Below, piece after piece: positions 1 to 6,316 of a stretch of 11,514 nucleotides of DNA. Every line of letters starts with the position of its first letter. Within the stretch, counting starts at the first letter, position 1. The notes below the pieces were generated by a model. That model worked only from the letters and a program-made list of their open reading frames with translations. It searched no databases and was not told the origin of the DNA. Source of the stretch: Chryseobacterium sp. UBA6632 (GTDB lineage: Bacteria; Bacteroidota; Bacteroidia; Flavobacteriales; Weeksellaceae); NCBI GenBank assembly GCA_002455915.1, contig DKLU01000132.1, forward strand, positions 1 through 11,514. The letters run 5' to 3'. The translations under genes and the position numbers were made by a program.

Positions 1-227
1 TTGAATGTAATTTCACCTTGCGTAGGCTTGTATTTTCCATTTAGTAAACTTTCCAGGATGTCTGATTTTTCAGTAGCTTCCACTGTAAGTTTAATGATTG
101 CATTAGATGGGTCTGATGCTACTCTACCAGATACGTCTGTAGATCTTGAAACGCTGTAGTTCAGCTTTAATAATTTCTGACCCTCGCCCCCGTTGAATTT
201 TAAAATTCCTCTAGAATTTGCTGCCAT
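1..227 (-). CDS. tssD: TssD (Hcp-like T6SS inner tube protein), 3' part cut by window edge
   Basis: The first 75 codons of a minus-strand gene start at ATG 225-227 and run off the left edge. The visible protein begins MAANSRGILKFNGGEG and continues through YSVSRSTDVSGRV and LLNGKYKPTQGEITF. This is the recognisable pattern of the Bacteroidota TssD family: a short beta-strand with Gly, then a Y-S-x-x-R-x-x-D-x-x-G-R motif, then N-x-x-Y-K-P. TssD is the Hcp equivalent of T6SSiii; hexameric rings stack into the tube that carries spike and cargo through the contractile sheath. The family is usually about 130 residues, so a little over half is visible. A perfect Bacteroidota -7 element lies 52 nt upstream, and a 21-bp-period repeat lies further upstream, so it probably has its own promoter despite the LysM gene just before it. 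Family assignment is from sequence pattern recognition. Confidence 0.88.
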   Translation of the reverse strand, partial: MAANSRGILKFNGGEGQKLLKLNYSVSRSTDVSGRVASDPSNAIIKLTVEATEKSDILESLLNGKYKPTQGEITF

Positions 228-278
228 GATTTGTAAATTTTATCGTTAATAATATTTTGTGATTCAGTGATTGTGATA

Positions 279-286
279 CAAATATA
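279..286 (-). promoter_or_regulatory. Candidate -7 promoter element for tssD
   Basis: On the minus strand these bases read TATATTTG, a perfect match to the Bacteroidota sigma-ABfr -7 consensus TAnnTTTG, 51 nt before the tssD start codon. No clear TTG sits at the usual -33 distance. A promoter lacking a good -33 element fits one that needs an activator, and the phased repeats at 337-372 lie where such an activator would bind. The site is inferred from consensus only. Confidence 0.45.
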
Positions 287-336
287 AAACGGTTAAAATT
301 TTTCTGAAAACATTTTAAAACAATTTTTAAATTTTG

Positions 337-372
337 TCGTAATTCTACGATTTGATGTAGTAATTCTACGAC
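337..372. repeat. Two 12-bp direct repeats with 21-bp period, each with dyad symmetry (candidate operator)
   Basis: GTAATTCTACGA occurs at 339-350 and again, identical, at 360-371; the start-to-start distance is exactly 21 bp, two helical turns. Each copy lies in a small inverted repeat: TCGTA/TACGA at 337-341 and 346-350 around ATTC, and GTAG/CTAC at 357-360 and 366-369 around TAATT. The pair is centred about 70 bp upstream of the tssD -7 element. This is the spacing expected for two regulator protomers or dimers on one DNA face, as in LytTR-type direct repeats or NarL-type tandem sites. The binding protein is unknown. Confidence 0.6.
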
Positions 373-400
373 TTTGGATTTAAAAATTTAATATAAAATT

Positions 401-415
401 AATACTAACAGTATT
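401..415 (-). terminator. Weak hairpin after the LysM gene
   Basis: AATACT at 401-406 pairs perfectly with AGTATT at 410-415 around a 3-nt loop, immediately after the LysM-gene stop codon. The stem is AT-rich and followed on the minus strand by ATTTTAT. It is far weaker than the other terminators here, so some read-through into tssD is likely. Confidence 0.25.
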
Positions 416-1369
416 TTAAGACAATTCATCAAAAGAAAAAAAAGTAGAATATTTTACCCCGTAAAGAGATATATCATAATATAAATCTGCTTTTTTTACA
501 ATTCCTGTTTGGGTGTAAAGCGTATATTTTCCGTTAAAATCTGCTTCTGAAATCGAAAAAACATTCTGCAAAAGGACAATTTCTGAAGTATAATTCACAT
601 CTTCTACTTTTTGCTGAACCGTTATTACTTTATCTTCGATTTTTTGATCATAAAAAGACTTTCCATTGGTAAATGAACTTCTAACTGGCGCAAAATAATT
701 CTTAATAAAAGGATCATCTTGCATTCTTTTATTAAATAATTCCTGATTTAAAACCGCAATTTCAAACTCTTTGATATACATTTCAGCATATTGATCCGGA
801 AAAAGATCGAGCAAACGTTCTTTTATTTTATTAAAATTTTTAATCGTTTCCTCTTTTAAGCTTACATTCATTAACTTTCCTTTCAGGTCGGTTTTAATAA
901 TTAAAGGATTTAATGACCGAATGCTTTCCATAGCCAAATCTGCCATTTTGCTGGACTGCCCATCGGTAAAATTATTTTTATATAGATAAAATGTATGCTG
1001 ATTGCCAATAGTTTCAATCCACTTTACAGAAGCCGTATACGTAAGTGTATTGTCTTTTGTTTCACCGTCTTTTTCCTTTTCTTCGGTAATTCTTACAAAA
1101 TAAATTTTGCTGAAATTTTTAGGCTCAAAATTTAAAACAGGATTGAGTTCCGGACTTTTGAATGGCGCATCATTCAACAGATTAAAATTTCTGATTTCTT
1201 CTATATTGGGTACAAAAAGTCGCTTTCCGGGAATGAGATTTTCATGAATATAATCATGAGCAGAACATCTTTGATTGTGATATTCTTTAAGATGCTTCGG
1301 ATTTTCGAGATGTATTTTTTCAGATATACTTTCCAACGTTTCGCCGGAAAGAATAAAATGAATAATCAT
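416..1369 (-). CDS. LysM-domain protein without signal peptide, T6SS-associated
   Basis: This 317-residue protein starts MIIHFILSGETLESISEKIH. Residues 3-54 read as a LysM module: an opening strand ending in S-G-E-T-L-x-S-I, a helix, an N-Q-R-C turn and a closing L-I-P-G-K-R-L-F-V-P. The remaining 260 residues are not recognised; they are charged, mixed alpha/beta and show no membrane segment. LysM normally binds N-acetylglucosamine polymers, yet no signal peptide precedes it, so the protein is probably cytoplasmic or exported by the T6SS. LysM modules also occur in baseplate proteins of contractile injection systems, and LysM proteins of this general form are common in flavobacterial genomes. 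The ATG at 1367-1369 is preferred over an upstream in-frame TTG at 1418-1420, because that TTG fits as a promoter -33 element and the extra 17 residues precede the domain. Possible roles are spike or baseplate accessory, or effector partner; this is unproven. Confidence 0.7.
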   Translation of the reverse strand: MIIHFILSGETLESISEKIHLENPKHLKEYHNQRCSAHDYIHENLIPGKRLFVPNIEEIRNFNLLNDAPFKSPELNPVLNFEPKNFSKIYFVRITEEKEKDGETKDNTLTYTASVKWIETIGNQHTFYLYKNNFTDGQSSKMADLAMESIRSLNPLIIKTDLKGKLMNVSLKEETIKNFNKIKERLLDLFPDQYAEMYIKEFEIAVLNQELFNKRMQDDPFIKNYFAPVRSSFTNGKSFYDQKIEDKVITVQQKVEDVNYTSEIVLLQNVFSISEADFNGKYTLYTQTGIVKKADLYYDISLYGVKYSTFFSFDELS

Positions 1370-1390
1370 AGTTTTGTTTTTTGGCGTAAA

Positions 1391-1420
1391 CCAAATTAGT
1401 TTAAAAATTTTATTTATCAA
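1391..1420 (-). promoter_or_regulatory. Candidate promoter of the LysM gene
   Basis: On the minus strand TTG (1418-1420) is followed after 19 nt by TAATTTGG (1391-1398), which matches TAnnTTTG at five of six defined positions. This spacing fits the Bacteroidota promoter pattern. It leaves about 21 nt to the ATG at 1369 and follows the terminator of the upstream gene. Confidence 0.4.
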
Positions 1421-1489
1421 AATCTATGATTTGCATAATATCTTACAGAATGACAAATCACAATGATGGTTCACATTTAAATTCATAAA

Positions 1490-1517
1490 AAAAGCATCCA
1501 AAAATTTGAATGCTTTT
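1490..1517 (-). terminator. Rho-independent terminator of the 172-aa lipoprotein gene
   Basis: AAAAGCAT (1490-1497) pairs with ATGCTTTT (1510-1517). The stem continues inward with one T-G and four Watson-Crick pairs to a 2-nt loop, giving about 13 bp. On the minus strand it is followed by a T run (complement of the A run at 1487-1493). It lies 25 nt after the stop codon of the preceding gene. Confidence 0.85.
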
Positions 1518-1542
1518 AAAATTTTAAAACGATATCGTGTTG

Positions 1543-2061
1543 TTATTTGATGAAATTAAGGTATTTGTCGGCACACTGCCCAAAATGATCAAACTCGTTC
1601 ATTGAATTTCCATAATTTTGAATGACCAAGGTATCTCCTTTCAAAAGACCTCCCATGGCACCAAGGGAAATATCGAATTCATTTTTGTTTACAGATTTAG
1701 CAATATTTGCTCTTCCAGAAGCAATTACTTTTTTGCTGTCGTAGATTTTGTATCCTACTTTTTTCCCGTCTTTATTGGTTAATTCTATTGAAAATCTTCC
1801 GTTTTCACATGTTTTTGCATTGTATTTTCCTTCTAATGTCAGAATTTCTTTGGCATTAAGAGAATCAATTACAGCAGTTTTTACTTCTTTTATTGAGTCG
1901 GTTTTCGGAGGAACAACCTTTTTAGAAGAATTGGTTTTAGGAACATGATTTTCAGTATTAGTAGCTGCCGCCACAGTCTCCGTTTGTTTGCAGGAGTAAA
2001 GGCATAAAAAAGCTAAAACACTTAAGCTAATAAAGTTTTTTCGAATCATAAGATTTAACAT
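1543..2061 (-). CDS. Small lipoprotein of unknown function
   Basis: This 172-residue protein has a lipoprotein signal: M-I-R-K-N basic start, a hydrophobic stretch at about 10-20, then L-Y-S-C with the lipidated Cys at 24. Residues 25-70 are a Ser/Thr/Lys/Pro-rich tether. Residues 71-172 form a compact, beta-rich domain with two cysteines (85 and 163) that could form a disulfide, and it ends G-Q-C-A-D-K-Y-L-N-F-I-K. An alternative start at Met5 (2047-2049) would give 168 residues and a more typical signal peptide. The gene is flanked by terminators on both sides, so it is a single-gene unit. A weak -7-like TAAGTTTA lies at 2119-2126. I do not recognise the family. Because it follows a glucosaminidase cassette, an inhibitor or second immunity role is possible, but this rests on location only. 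Confidence 0.75.
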   Translation of the reverse strand: MLNLMIRKNFISLSVLAFLCLYSCKQTETVAAATNTENHVPKTNSSKKVVPPKTDSIKEVKTAVIDSLNAKEILTLEGKYNAKTCENGRFSIELTNKDGKKVGYKIYDSKKVIASGRANIAKSVNKNEFDISLGAMGGLLKGDTLVIQNYGNSMNEFDHFGQCADKYLNFIK

Positions 2062-2157
2062 TTGTTAACATCTCATTAGCAATTTTAATACCAAATCTTA
2101 AATTTTTCTAAGCATTTGTAAACTTAAAAGAACTTAAAAATTCAGTTGAAATAAAAA

Positions 2158-2181
2158 AAGCTGCACAATCTCGTACAGCTT
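2158..2181 (-). terminator. Terminator of the PAAR-effector-lipoprotein unit
   Basis: AAGCTG (2158-2163) and CAGCTT (2176-2181) form a perfect 6-bp stem, extended by two more pairs after a single mismatch. On the minus strand it is followed by a run of seven T (complement of 2153-2159). It begins 28 nt after the stop codon at 2210. Confidence 0.8.
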
Positions 2182-2209
2182 CTGATATTTTGATTAAATT
2201 AATTTTACG

Positions 2210-3298
2210 TTAAATTGATTTTATTCTTGTTTTATGAACATATCCTTCTTTGCCAGTTTTCGTTTTAACCAAAAACCAATCTCCATAATTGTCTACCACA
2301 TCAACATTTTGTCCGGAATTTAATTTATCTAAAATCTGTGAAGTTGTGGTTTTATCCTTCCTCAAGTTAGTAAACCCATCCGGATCCTGAATGTGATTTT
2401 TTGAATATGAAGTTGTAATAAATGCTAAAATCTGATCAATTTTTGAAAATGCAGGATCGTAATATTCTTCAGTATCAAGCTTGCCATGCAATCCATCTTT
2501 ATACACTTTCTTTTCTTTAGCCTGTTCAATTTCTTTTTGAGAGAAAATATAATTTTTGCTTAAAATTTTAACAGCAGAAAGATCTTCCTGAGCGATGGCT
2601 AAATTCATCAATTTATCTGTAATAGGACGTTTGAAAGGATATTTATTCATGAAATACTCCAGCCACGAACTATTGACAAATCGCTCATTATTGCTGAACG
2701 TTTCGTTATTAATAAGCAATGACAAATCATCAAAATCAAAATCTGAAGGCTCCGGGTTTGAAGCTTCAAATGCAGACAACTTCGATTTGAAAGCATTTAT
2801 TTCAGGAGTATTTTTAGAAAGGTCTGCGGGCGTAAAATCTATATTACTTCCTTCATCAAAAAGATCAGCAAAAGAAGCTGTTTTTGTATCTGTTGTATTA
2901 TCTTTGGTCATTTTTGGCTTTTTTTTATTTAAATTTCTCCATTGCTCCAGCGAAATAACATTTCCTGAAACAACATCATCTACTAAAACATCACTGCAAT
3001 TGTTTTTATCTACATAAAAAATCGTGTAAGTTTCCCACCTCATTGGCCCATCAAATCCTGTTTTCACTCTGTAAAACGGCTTATTTTTCACCGTTAAAGA
3101 ATCTACCATGAAAGACAAATGTTGCTTACCTTTTGAAAGAGAATCTACATATTTACTTTGTTTTTTTACTTCCGGTAAGGCATTTACAGTATTCATTGCT
3201 TCATCGCTATTGCAGTTTTTAGGCTTCGTTTTTTGTCCGTCGCAACTGTAAAATAGCAGACATAGTAAAAAAAGAACTAATTTATTTTTAAAATACAT
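2210..3298 (-). CDS. SH3b-domain lipoprotein, candidate immunity protein to the glucosaminidase effector
   Basis: This 362-residue protein starts with a hydrophobic signal at 5-17 and the lipobox-like F-Y-S-C, placing the lipidated Cys at 19. Residues about 30-125 form a small alpha/beta domain with F-Y-R-V-K, then Y-T-I-F-Y-V-D, then I-S-L-E-Q-W-R. An acidic, low-complexity linker follows (about 130-195), then a helical region to about 300. Residues 308-362 are a clear bacterial SH3 (SH3b) domain: N-L-R, then L-x-S-G-Q-x-V-x-V-V, D-W-x-x-V and G-Y-V-H. SH3b domains often bind cell-wall peptides. The start lies 7 nt downstream of the effector stop, so the two are almost certainly cotranscribed and translationally close. 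A periplasm-facing lipoprotein immediately after a wall-degrading effector fits the immunity-gene pattern. The pairing is inferred; a general wall-associated lipoprotein is the alternative. Confidence 0.8.
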   Translation of the reverse strand: MYFKNKLVLFLLCLLFYSCDGQKTKPKNCNSDEAMNTVNALPEVKKQSKYVDSLSKGKQHLSFMVDSLTVKNKPFYRVKTGFDGPMRWETYTIFYVDKNNCSDVLVDDVVSGNVISLEQWRNLNKKKPKMTKDNTTDTKTASFADLFDEGSNIDFTPADLSKNTPEINAFKSKLSAFEASNPEPSDFDFDDLSLLINNETFSNNERFVNSSWLEYFMNKYPFKRPITDKLMNLAIAQEDLSAVKILSKNYIFSQKEIEQAKEKKVYKDGLHGKLDTEEYYDPAFSKIDQILAFITTSYSKNHIQDPDGFTNLRKDKTTTSQILDKLNSGQNVDVVDNYGDWFLVKTKTGKEGYVHKTRIKSI

Positions 3299-3305
3299 AT
3301 TAGAT

Positions 3306-5696
3306 TTATTTAAGTTTATTCAAAAGCTCAATGTCTTTTTTAATTTTAGTTTTCTCATCTTCTTTTTTCTCACGACACAATTTATATTCCAAAATTGCTT
3401 TATAATCTTTCACTACCCCATTAAAAATTCCTTTAATTAAAGTTTTGTAATTAGGATCTGTAGCATACGCGCCCAATCTTCCGTTATCCTGCATACCATT
3501 CAGGAAGTCATCTACCGTTTTTGTATCATCTAAAATAGCATTATAGGCATCATTATAATTTTTATCCAATAACGAAAGATAGCCTTCAAACCCTTTTTCA
3601 ACAGTAGAGAAATTAGCAAAACCGTCTGTTAAATTTACTTTTTTACCATTTTCGTACTCATGCGTTTTTAAAGGAGAAGATCCTAAATCTCCGCTACCTT
3701 TGATATTCATCGGATTATTATTTGGTACAGCCAATTTGAATCCATTTTCCTGTCTTCTTTGAGCCACCATATAAAGTCCTTTAAATTTATTAGATTTTCC
3801 TTTACTTTCAACCAAATCAATCGCTGCCGTTCCGAATTCTTTATAAAACTCTTCCCTTCCGTCTTTTTTAAGATTTAATTTACAAGCACTTAATTCCGGA
3901 AGCGGATCTACCAATACAAAAACTTTTATTTCTTCTTCATACGTTGAAGCTGCCACTGCCACCTTTCCATCGCTGGAATAACCTCTTCTTCCATACACTC
4001 CTTTTAGTTCCGGAACAATACCTTCAAGATAATTATTTAAAGCATGATAAATAAACTTGTAGTTGGCGGCATCCTGATTAGGATATTCTTTGGCGCAGCT
4101 AGAATGTGTTTCGCCATCAGAATTTCTGATACCTACACAGCCGATAAGCCCCGAAGACCTCCAAGGATCTATAGAAATTGAACTTCTACTTCCCAAAGTC
4201 ATTGCACCGCTGGAAACTTCTTTTTTAACATCGGTTACAGGTTTCAGATTGGTTGTATTATCGGTAACGATTCTATATCTGAAACTTTCTTTTTTAGCAT
4301 GATTCCAAGCTTGCATATATCGAATTCTATACAATGAATCAACCGTATTTGGTGGCAATGGCCCACTTTTCCCGTAATCTTTATTATTGGTTTGAGCATG
4401 CCTGGCCACTGTTAAAACTTCAGATTCAGCATTTTCATGAGTTTTAAATTCCAAATCCTGCTTTAGCTTTTTTACAGCTTCTCCAATCGTACTTCCTCGA
4501 TAAATATACATTTTATAAAGCGGAAAGGCACTTCTGGTGTTAGAAACTTTTTTGCTATACAATTTATTATTTTCCTTGTATTCTTCCATGCCGTTGTAAC
4601 CTCCGTAGTCTGGATATGATTCCAACTTACCTGCTTTATCCAGTTTAATTTCCGTAGCAATTTCGCTTGAAATATAAATAACAGCTTCTTTTCCTAAGCC
4701 CACCACTTTTTTAAAGGTTTCCTTTTTCACATTTCCAACCTGGCTAACGGTTTTACCTTCAGGTTTTTGCACAGTAGGCTTTTGTTGAGGCTTTACCACG
4801 CCTGGAGATTCCCACCAATCCCAAAGTTCGCCCAATTTATTTTTAACAGACTCCGTTGCTCTGTCTATGATGCCTTTTTCTTCTTTTTTAGATTCAGGCT
4901 TTTGAGCTGCCGGAGAGCCCGCAGCTTTAGGAGTTTTAGCAGCTGGCGGCGGTGAAGCCGGAGCTTTGGATTTTGGAGGTGGAGCAGGTTTAGGTGTTGC
5001 TACAGGTGGTTTGTAATCTGGATTTTTAACATCAACATTATTTGTTGCATGTTTTTTATTCTTGTAATATTCTACGGTAACATAAAACTCGAGTTCTTTT
5101 GCATCCACCTCACCTTTCGCAGCTTTTTGCATTAAAGCTTTCGTTAAAACAAATTCTGCGGTTGCCACGCCATTTCGCTCCACGGTAACTTGCTTGCTAT
5201 CAACAAATAAATTATTAGAATTATGCCCATCTCCTGCTGCATCATCTTCCCAAAGGGTAAACAACAATTTTTCGCCTGAAAGATTGACGCATTGTGCTTT
5301 GGCAACCAATTTTTCAGTATAGCTAAAAGTATTTCCTTTAGAATCATCAACATAATGCAATTCCACTTTATTGATCTTTGGAATCGCAGTCTGCTGAGGA
5401 TTGATATCAATGGTTGTTGGTCCACTTCCTTCAGGTTGATGAAGATAAGCTTCTAAACGGTATGTATTTTTGTGCGCAACTTCACCAAAAGTAAAACTGC
5501 TGTCGCCTACTTTTTTAATATTGGTTGAGGTAAACTTACCGTCTGAACGTTTTTTGAACAATTCCCAGGTTACCCTTGCAGGATTTTTCTGATCCTCTGG
5601 CGTTGCAGGATACCAGGAATCTATTTTGTATACAATTTTCTCGCCTACTTTGGGAGAGGCATTTCCTGAAATTTTTGAAACTCCTTGTTTAGACAT
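3306..5696 (-). CDS. Modular T6SS effector with C-terminal GH73-type glucosaminidase
   Basis: This 796-residue protein has no signal peptide. Residues about 5-105 and 108-225 form two beta-rich, Ig-like modules (V-T-W-E-L-F-K-K-R at 42-50; F-T-L-W-E-D-D at 146-152). A Pro/Ala/Lys linker spans about 228-270, followed by an amphipathic stretch with W-D-W-W-E-S at 292-297 and a second Pro/Gln/Lys linker. Residues about 335-600 are not clearly assigned, but G-P-L-P-P-N (445-450) and S-G-L-I-G-C-V-G-I-R (515-524) resemble parts of L,D-transpeptidase-like domains. Residues about 620-770 match the glucosaminidase (GH73, FlgJ-like) family: A-Q-R-R-Q-E-N-G-F with Glu650 as likely catalytic acid, N-N-P-M-N-I-K-G (659-666), and Y-A-T-D-P-N-Y (744-750). 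That family cleaves the N-acetylglucosaminyl-beta-1,4-N-acetylmuramic acid bond of peptidoglycan. The tail is Lys/Glu-rich. Its place between a PAAR-like gene (20 nt upstream) and a lipoprotein (7 nt downstream) supports an interbacterial toxin; a housekeeping autolysin would normally carry a signal peptide. Confidence 0.85.
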   Translation of the reverse strand: MSKQGVSKISGNASPKVGEKIVYKIDSWYPATPEDQKNPARVTWELFKKRSDGKFTSTNIKKVGDSSFTFGEVAHKNTYRLEAYLHQPEGSGPTTIDINPQQTAIPKINKVELHYVDDSKGNTFSYTEKLVAKAQCVNLSGEKLLFTLWEDDAAGDGHNSNNLFVDSKQVTVERNGVATAEFVLTKALMQKAAKGEVDAKELEFYVTVEYYKNKKHATNNVDVKNPDYKPPVATPKPAPPPKSKAPASPPPAAKTPKAAGSPAAQKPESKKEEKGIIDRATESVKNKLGELWDWWESPGVVKPQQKPTVQKPEGKTVSQVGNVKKETFKKVVGLGKEAVIYISSEIATEIKLDKAGKLESYPDYGGYNGMEEYKENNKLYSKKVSNTRSAFPLYKMYIYRGSTIGEAVKKLKQDLEFKTHENAESEVLTVARHAQTNNKDYGKSGPLPPNTVDSLYRIRYMQAWNHAKKESFRYRIVTDNTTNLKPVTDVKKEVSSGAMTLGSRSSISIDPWRSSGLIGCVGIRNSDGETHSSCAKEYPNQDAANYKFIYHALNNYLEGIVPELKGVYGRRGYSSDGKVAVAASTYEEEIKVFVLVDPLPELSACKLNLKKDGREEFYKEFGTAAIDLVESKGKSNKFKGLYMVAQRRQENGFKLAVPNNNPMNIKGSGDLGSSPLKTHEYENGKKVNLTDGFANFSTVEKGFEGYLSLLDKNYNDAYNAILDDTKTVDDFLNGMQDNGRLGAYATDPNYKTLIKGIFNGVVKDYKAILEYKLCREKKEDEKTKIKKDIELLNKLK

Positions 5697-5716
5697 ATCA
5701 GAAAGTGTTTTTAAGG

Positions 5717-6220
5717 TTAATAAGCATCTATTTCACTTTCTTCAACAGCTTCTTTGAAGTCATCCATCTTCACAAGCGGATTAATGTTCTGCACCGTTTT
5801 ACTGTCTGCATTTTTCACATTCTTCTTGCTCATTTCTCCACGTTGTCCGTGGTCTTTTATCGTGATTTTTCCGCCAGTAGTACATTGCAGTTCAGAAGCT
5901 TCGGTAACTATTTTTTTGCCCATTACCTTTACATTTTCATACGTTTTCTGCCATTTCCCAGCAGGAGCATAAGCACAAGGCAAATAACCTCCCGGAGTAG
6001 GTTTAAGCAAACATTTTCCGAAACTCGGACCTTGAGGATTAAACTGTAAATCGTCTTCTGTAACGGCAAGGTAATCTTCGCTACCTCCAGAATCATTCCA
6101 GTAGTGATGCTCGTGAACAGTCACTTTATATTGAGGGAACTGATCACCCTTGTCGCATTGCGCCTTACCTTTTTGAACGACAAAGTGTTTGCCTTCATGA
6201 GGTGATGATTGATCTGACAT
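5717..6220 (-). CDS. DUF4280 PAAR-like spike-tip protein
   Basis: This 167-residue protein matches the DUF4280 family, regarded as PAAR-like. It has an early H-F-V-V-Q-K-G-K-A-Q-C-D-K-G (12-25), a central F-G-K-C (68-71), P-C-A-Y-A-P-A-G-K-W (81-90), and a repeat-like L-Q-C-T-T-G-G-K-I-T-I (111-121). Four cysteines (22, 70, 82, 113) are spaced as expected for metal or disulfide stabilisation of a small beta-cone. PAAR proteins sharpen the VgrG spike and often link cargo to it. An acidic, Lys-containing extension (about 127-167) follows the core and could contact cargo or an adaptor. The gene opens the cassette: a strong terminator precedes it and the effector starts 20 nt after its stop. No vgrG is present in the cassette, so the spike must come from elsewhere. 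Confidence 0.85.
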   Translation of the reverse strand: MSDQSSPHEGKHFVVQKGKAQCDKGDQFPQYKVTVHEHHYWNDSGGSEDYLAVTEDDLQFNPQGPSFGKCLLKPTPGGYLPCAYAPAGKWQKTYENVKVMGKKIVTEASELQCTTGGKITIKDHGQRGEMSKKNVKNADSKTVQNINPLVKMDDFKEAVEESEIDAY

Positions 6221-6244
6221 AATATTTATATGATTTGGGTAGTG

Positions 6245-6252
6245 TAAAGATA
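6245..6252 (-). promoter_or_regulatory. Candidate -7 element for the PAAR-effector unit
   Basis: The minus strand reads TATCTTTA, matching TAnnTTTG at five of six defined positions, 24 nt upstream of the DUF4280 start and downstream of the tssR terminator. No TTG lies at the usual -33 distance. A promoter is expected somewhere in this 50-nt gap because the terminator isolates the cassette. Confidence 0.3.
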
Positions 6253-6273
6253 AAAATTTTACATCAAAAAAGA

Positions 6274-6301
6274 AAAAAGCAGAAATAATTTTCTGCTTTT
6301 T
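6274..6301 (-). terminator. Strong terminator at the end of the tss operon
   Basis: AAAAAGCAGAAA (6274-6285) pairs perfectly with TTTCTGCTTTTT (6290-6301), a 12-bp stem with a 4-nt loop. On the minus strand it continues into a long T-rich stretch. It begins 15 nt after the tssR stop. The flanking A and T runs make it usable on both strands, but no plus-strand gene ends here. Confidence 0.88.
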
Positions 6302-6316
6302 ATTATTCTTAACATA

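Noticed and set aside
337..372. Repeat pair considered as the edge of a CRISPR array
   Set aside because: Only two 12-bp copies with a 9-bp gap; there are no long repeats, no spacers and no cas genes.
1370..1420. Longer LysM protein starting at an in-frame TTG (17 extra residues)
   Set aside because: The TTG fits as a -33 element 19 nt before a -7-like box, and the LysM fold begins right after the ATG at 1369.
4717..5020. Pro/Ala/Lys-rich repetitive stretch considered as a tandem repeat or recombination site
   Set aside because: It is in frame within the effector and reads as an ordinary flexible inter-domain linker, with no exact DNA repeat unit.
5705..6049. Plus-strand open frame of 114 codons opposite the DUF4280 gene
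   Set aside because: It is antisense to a well-supported gene and has Phe/Ser-rich composition typical of the reverse complement of a Lys/Glu-rich coding region.
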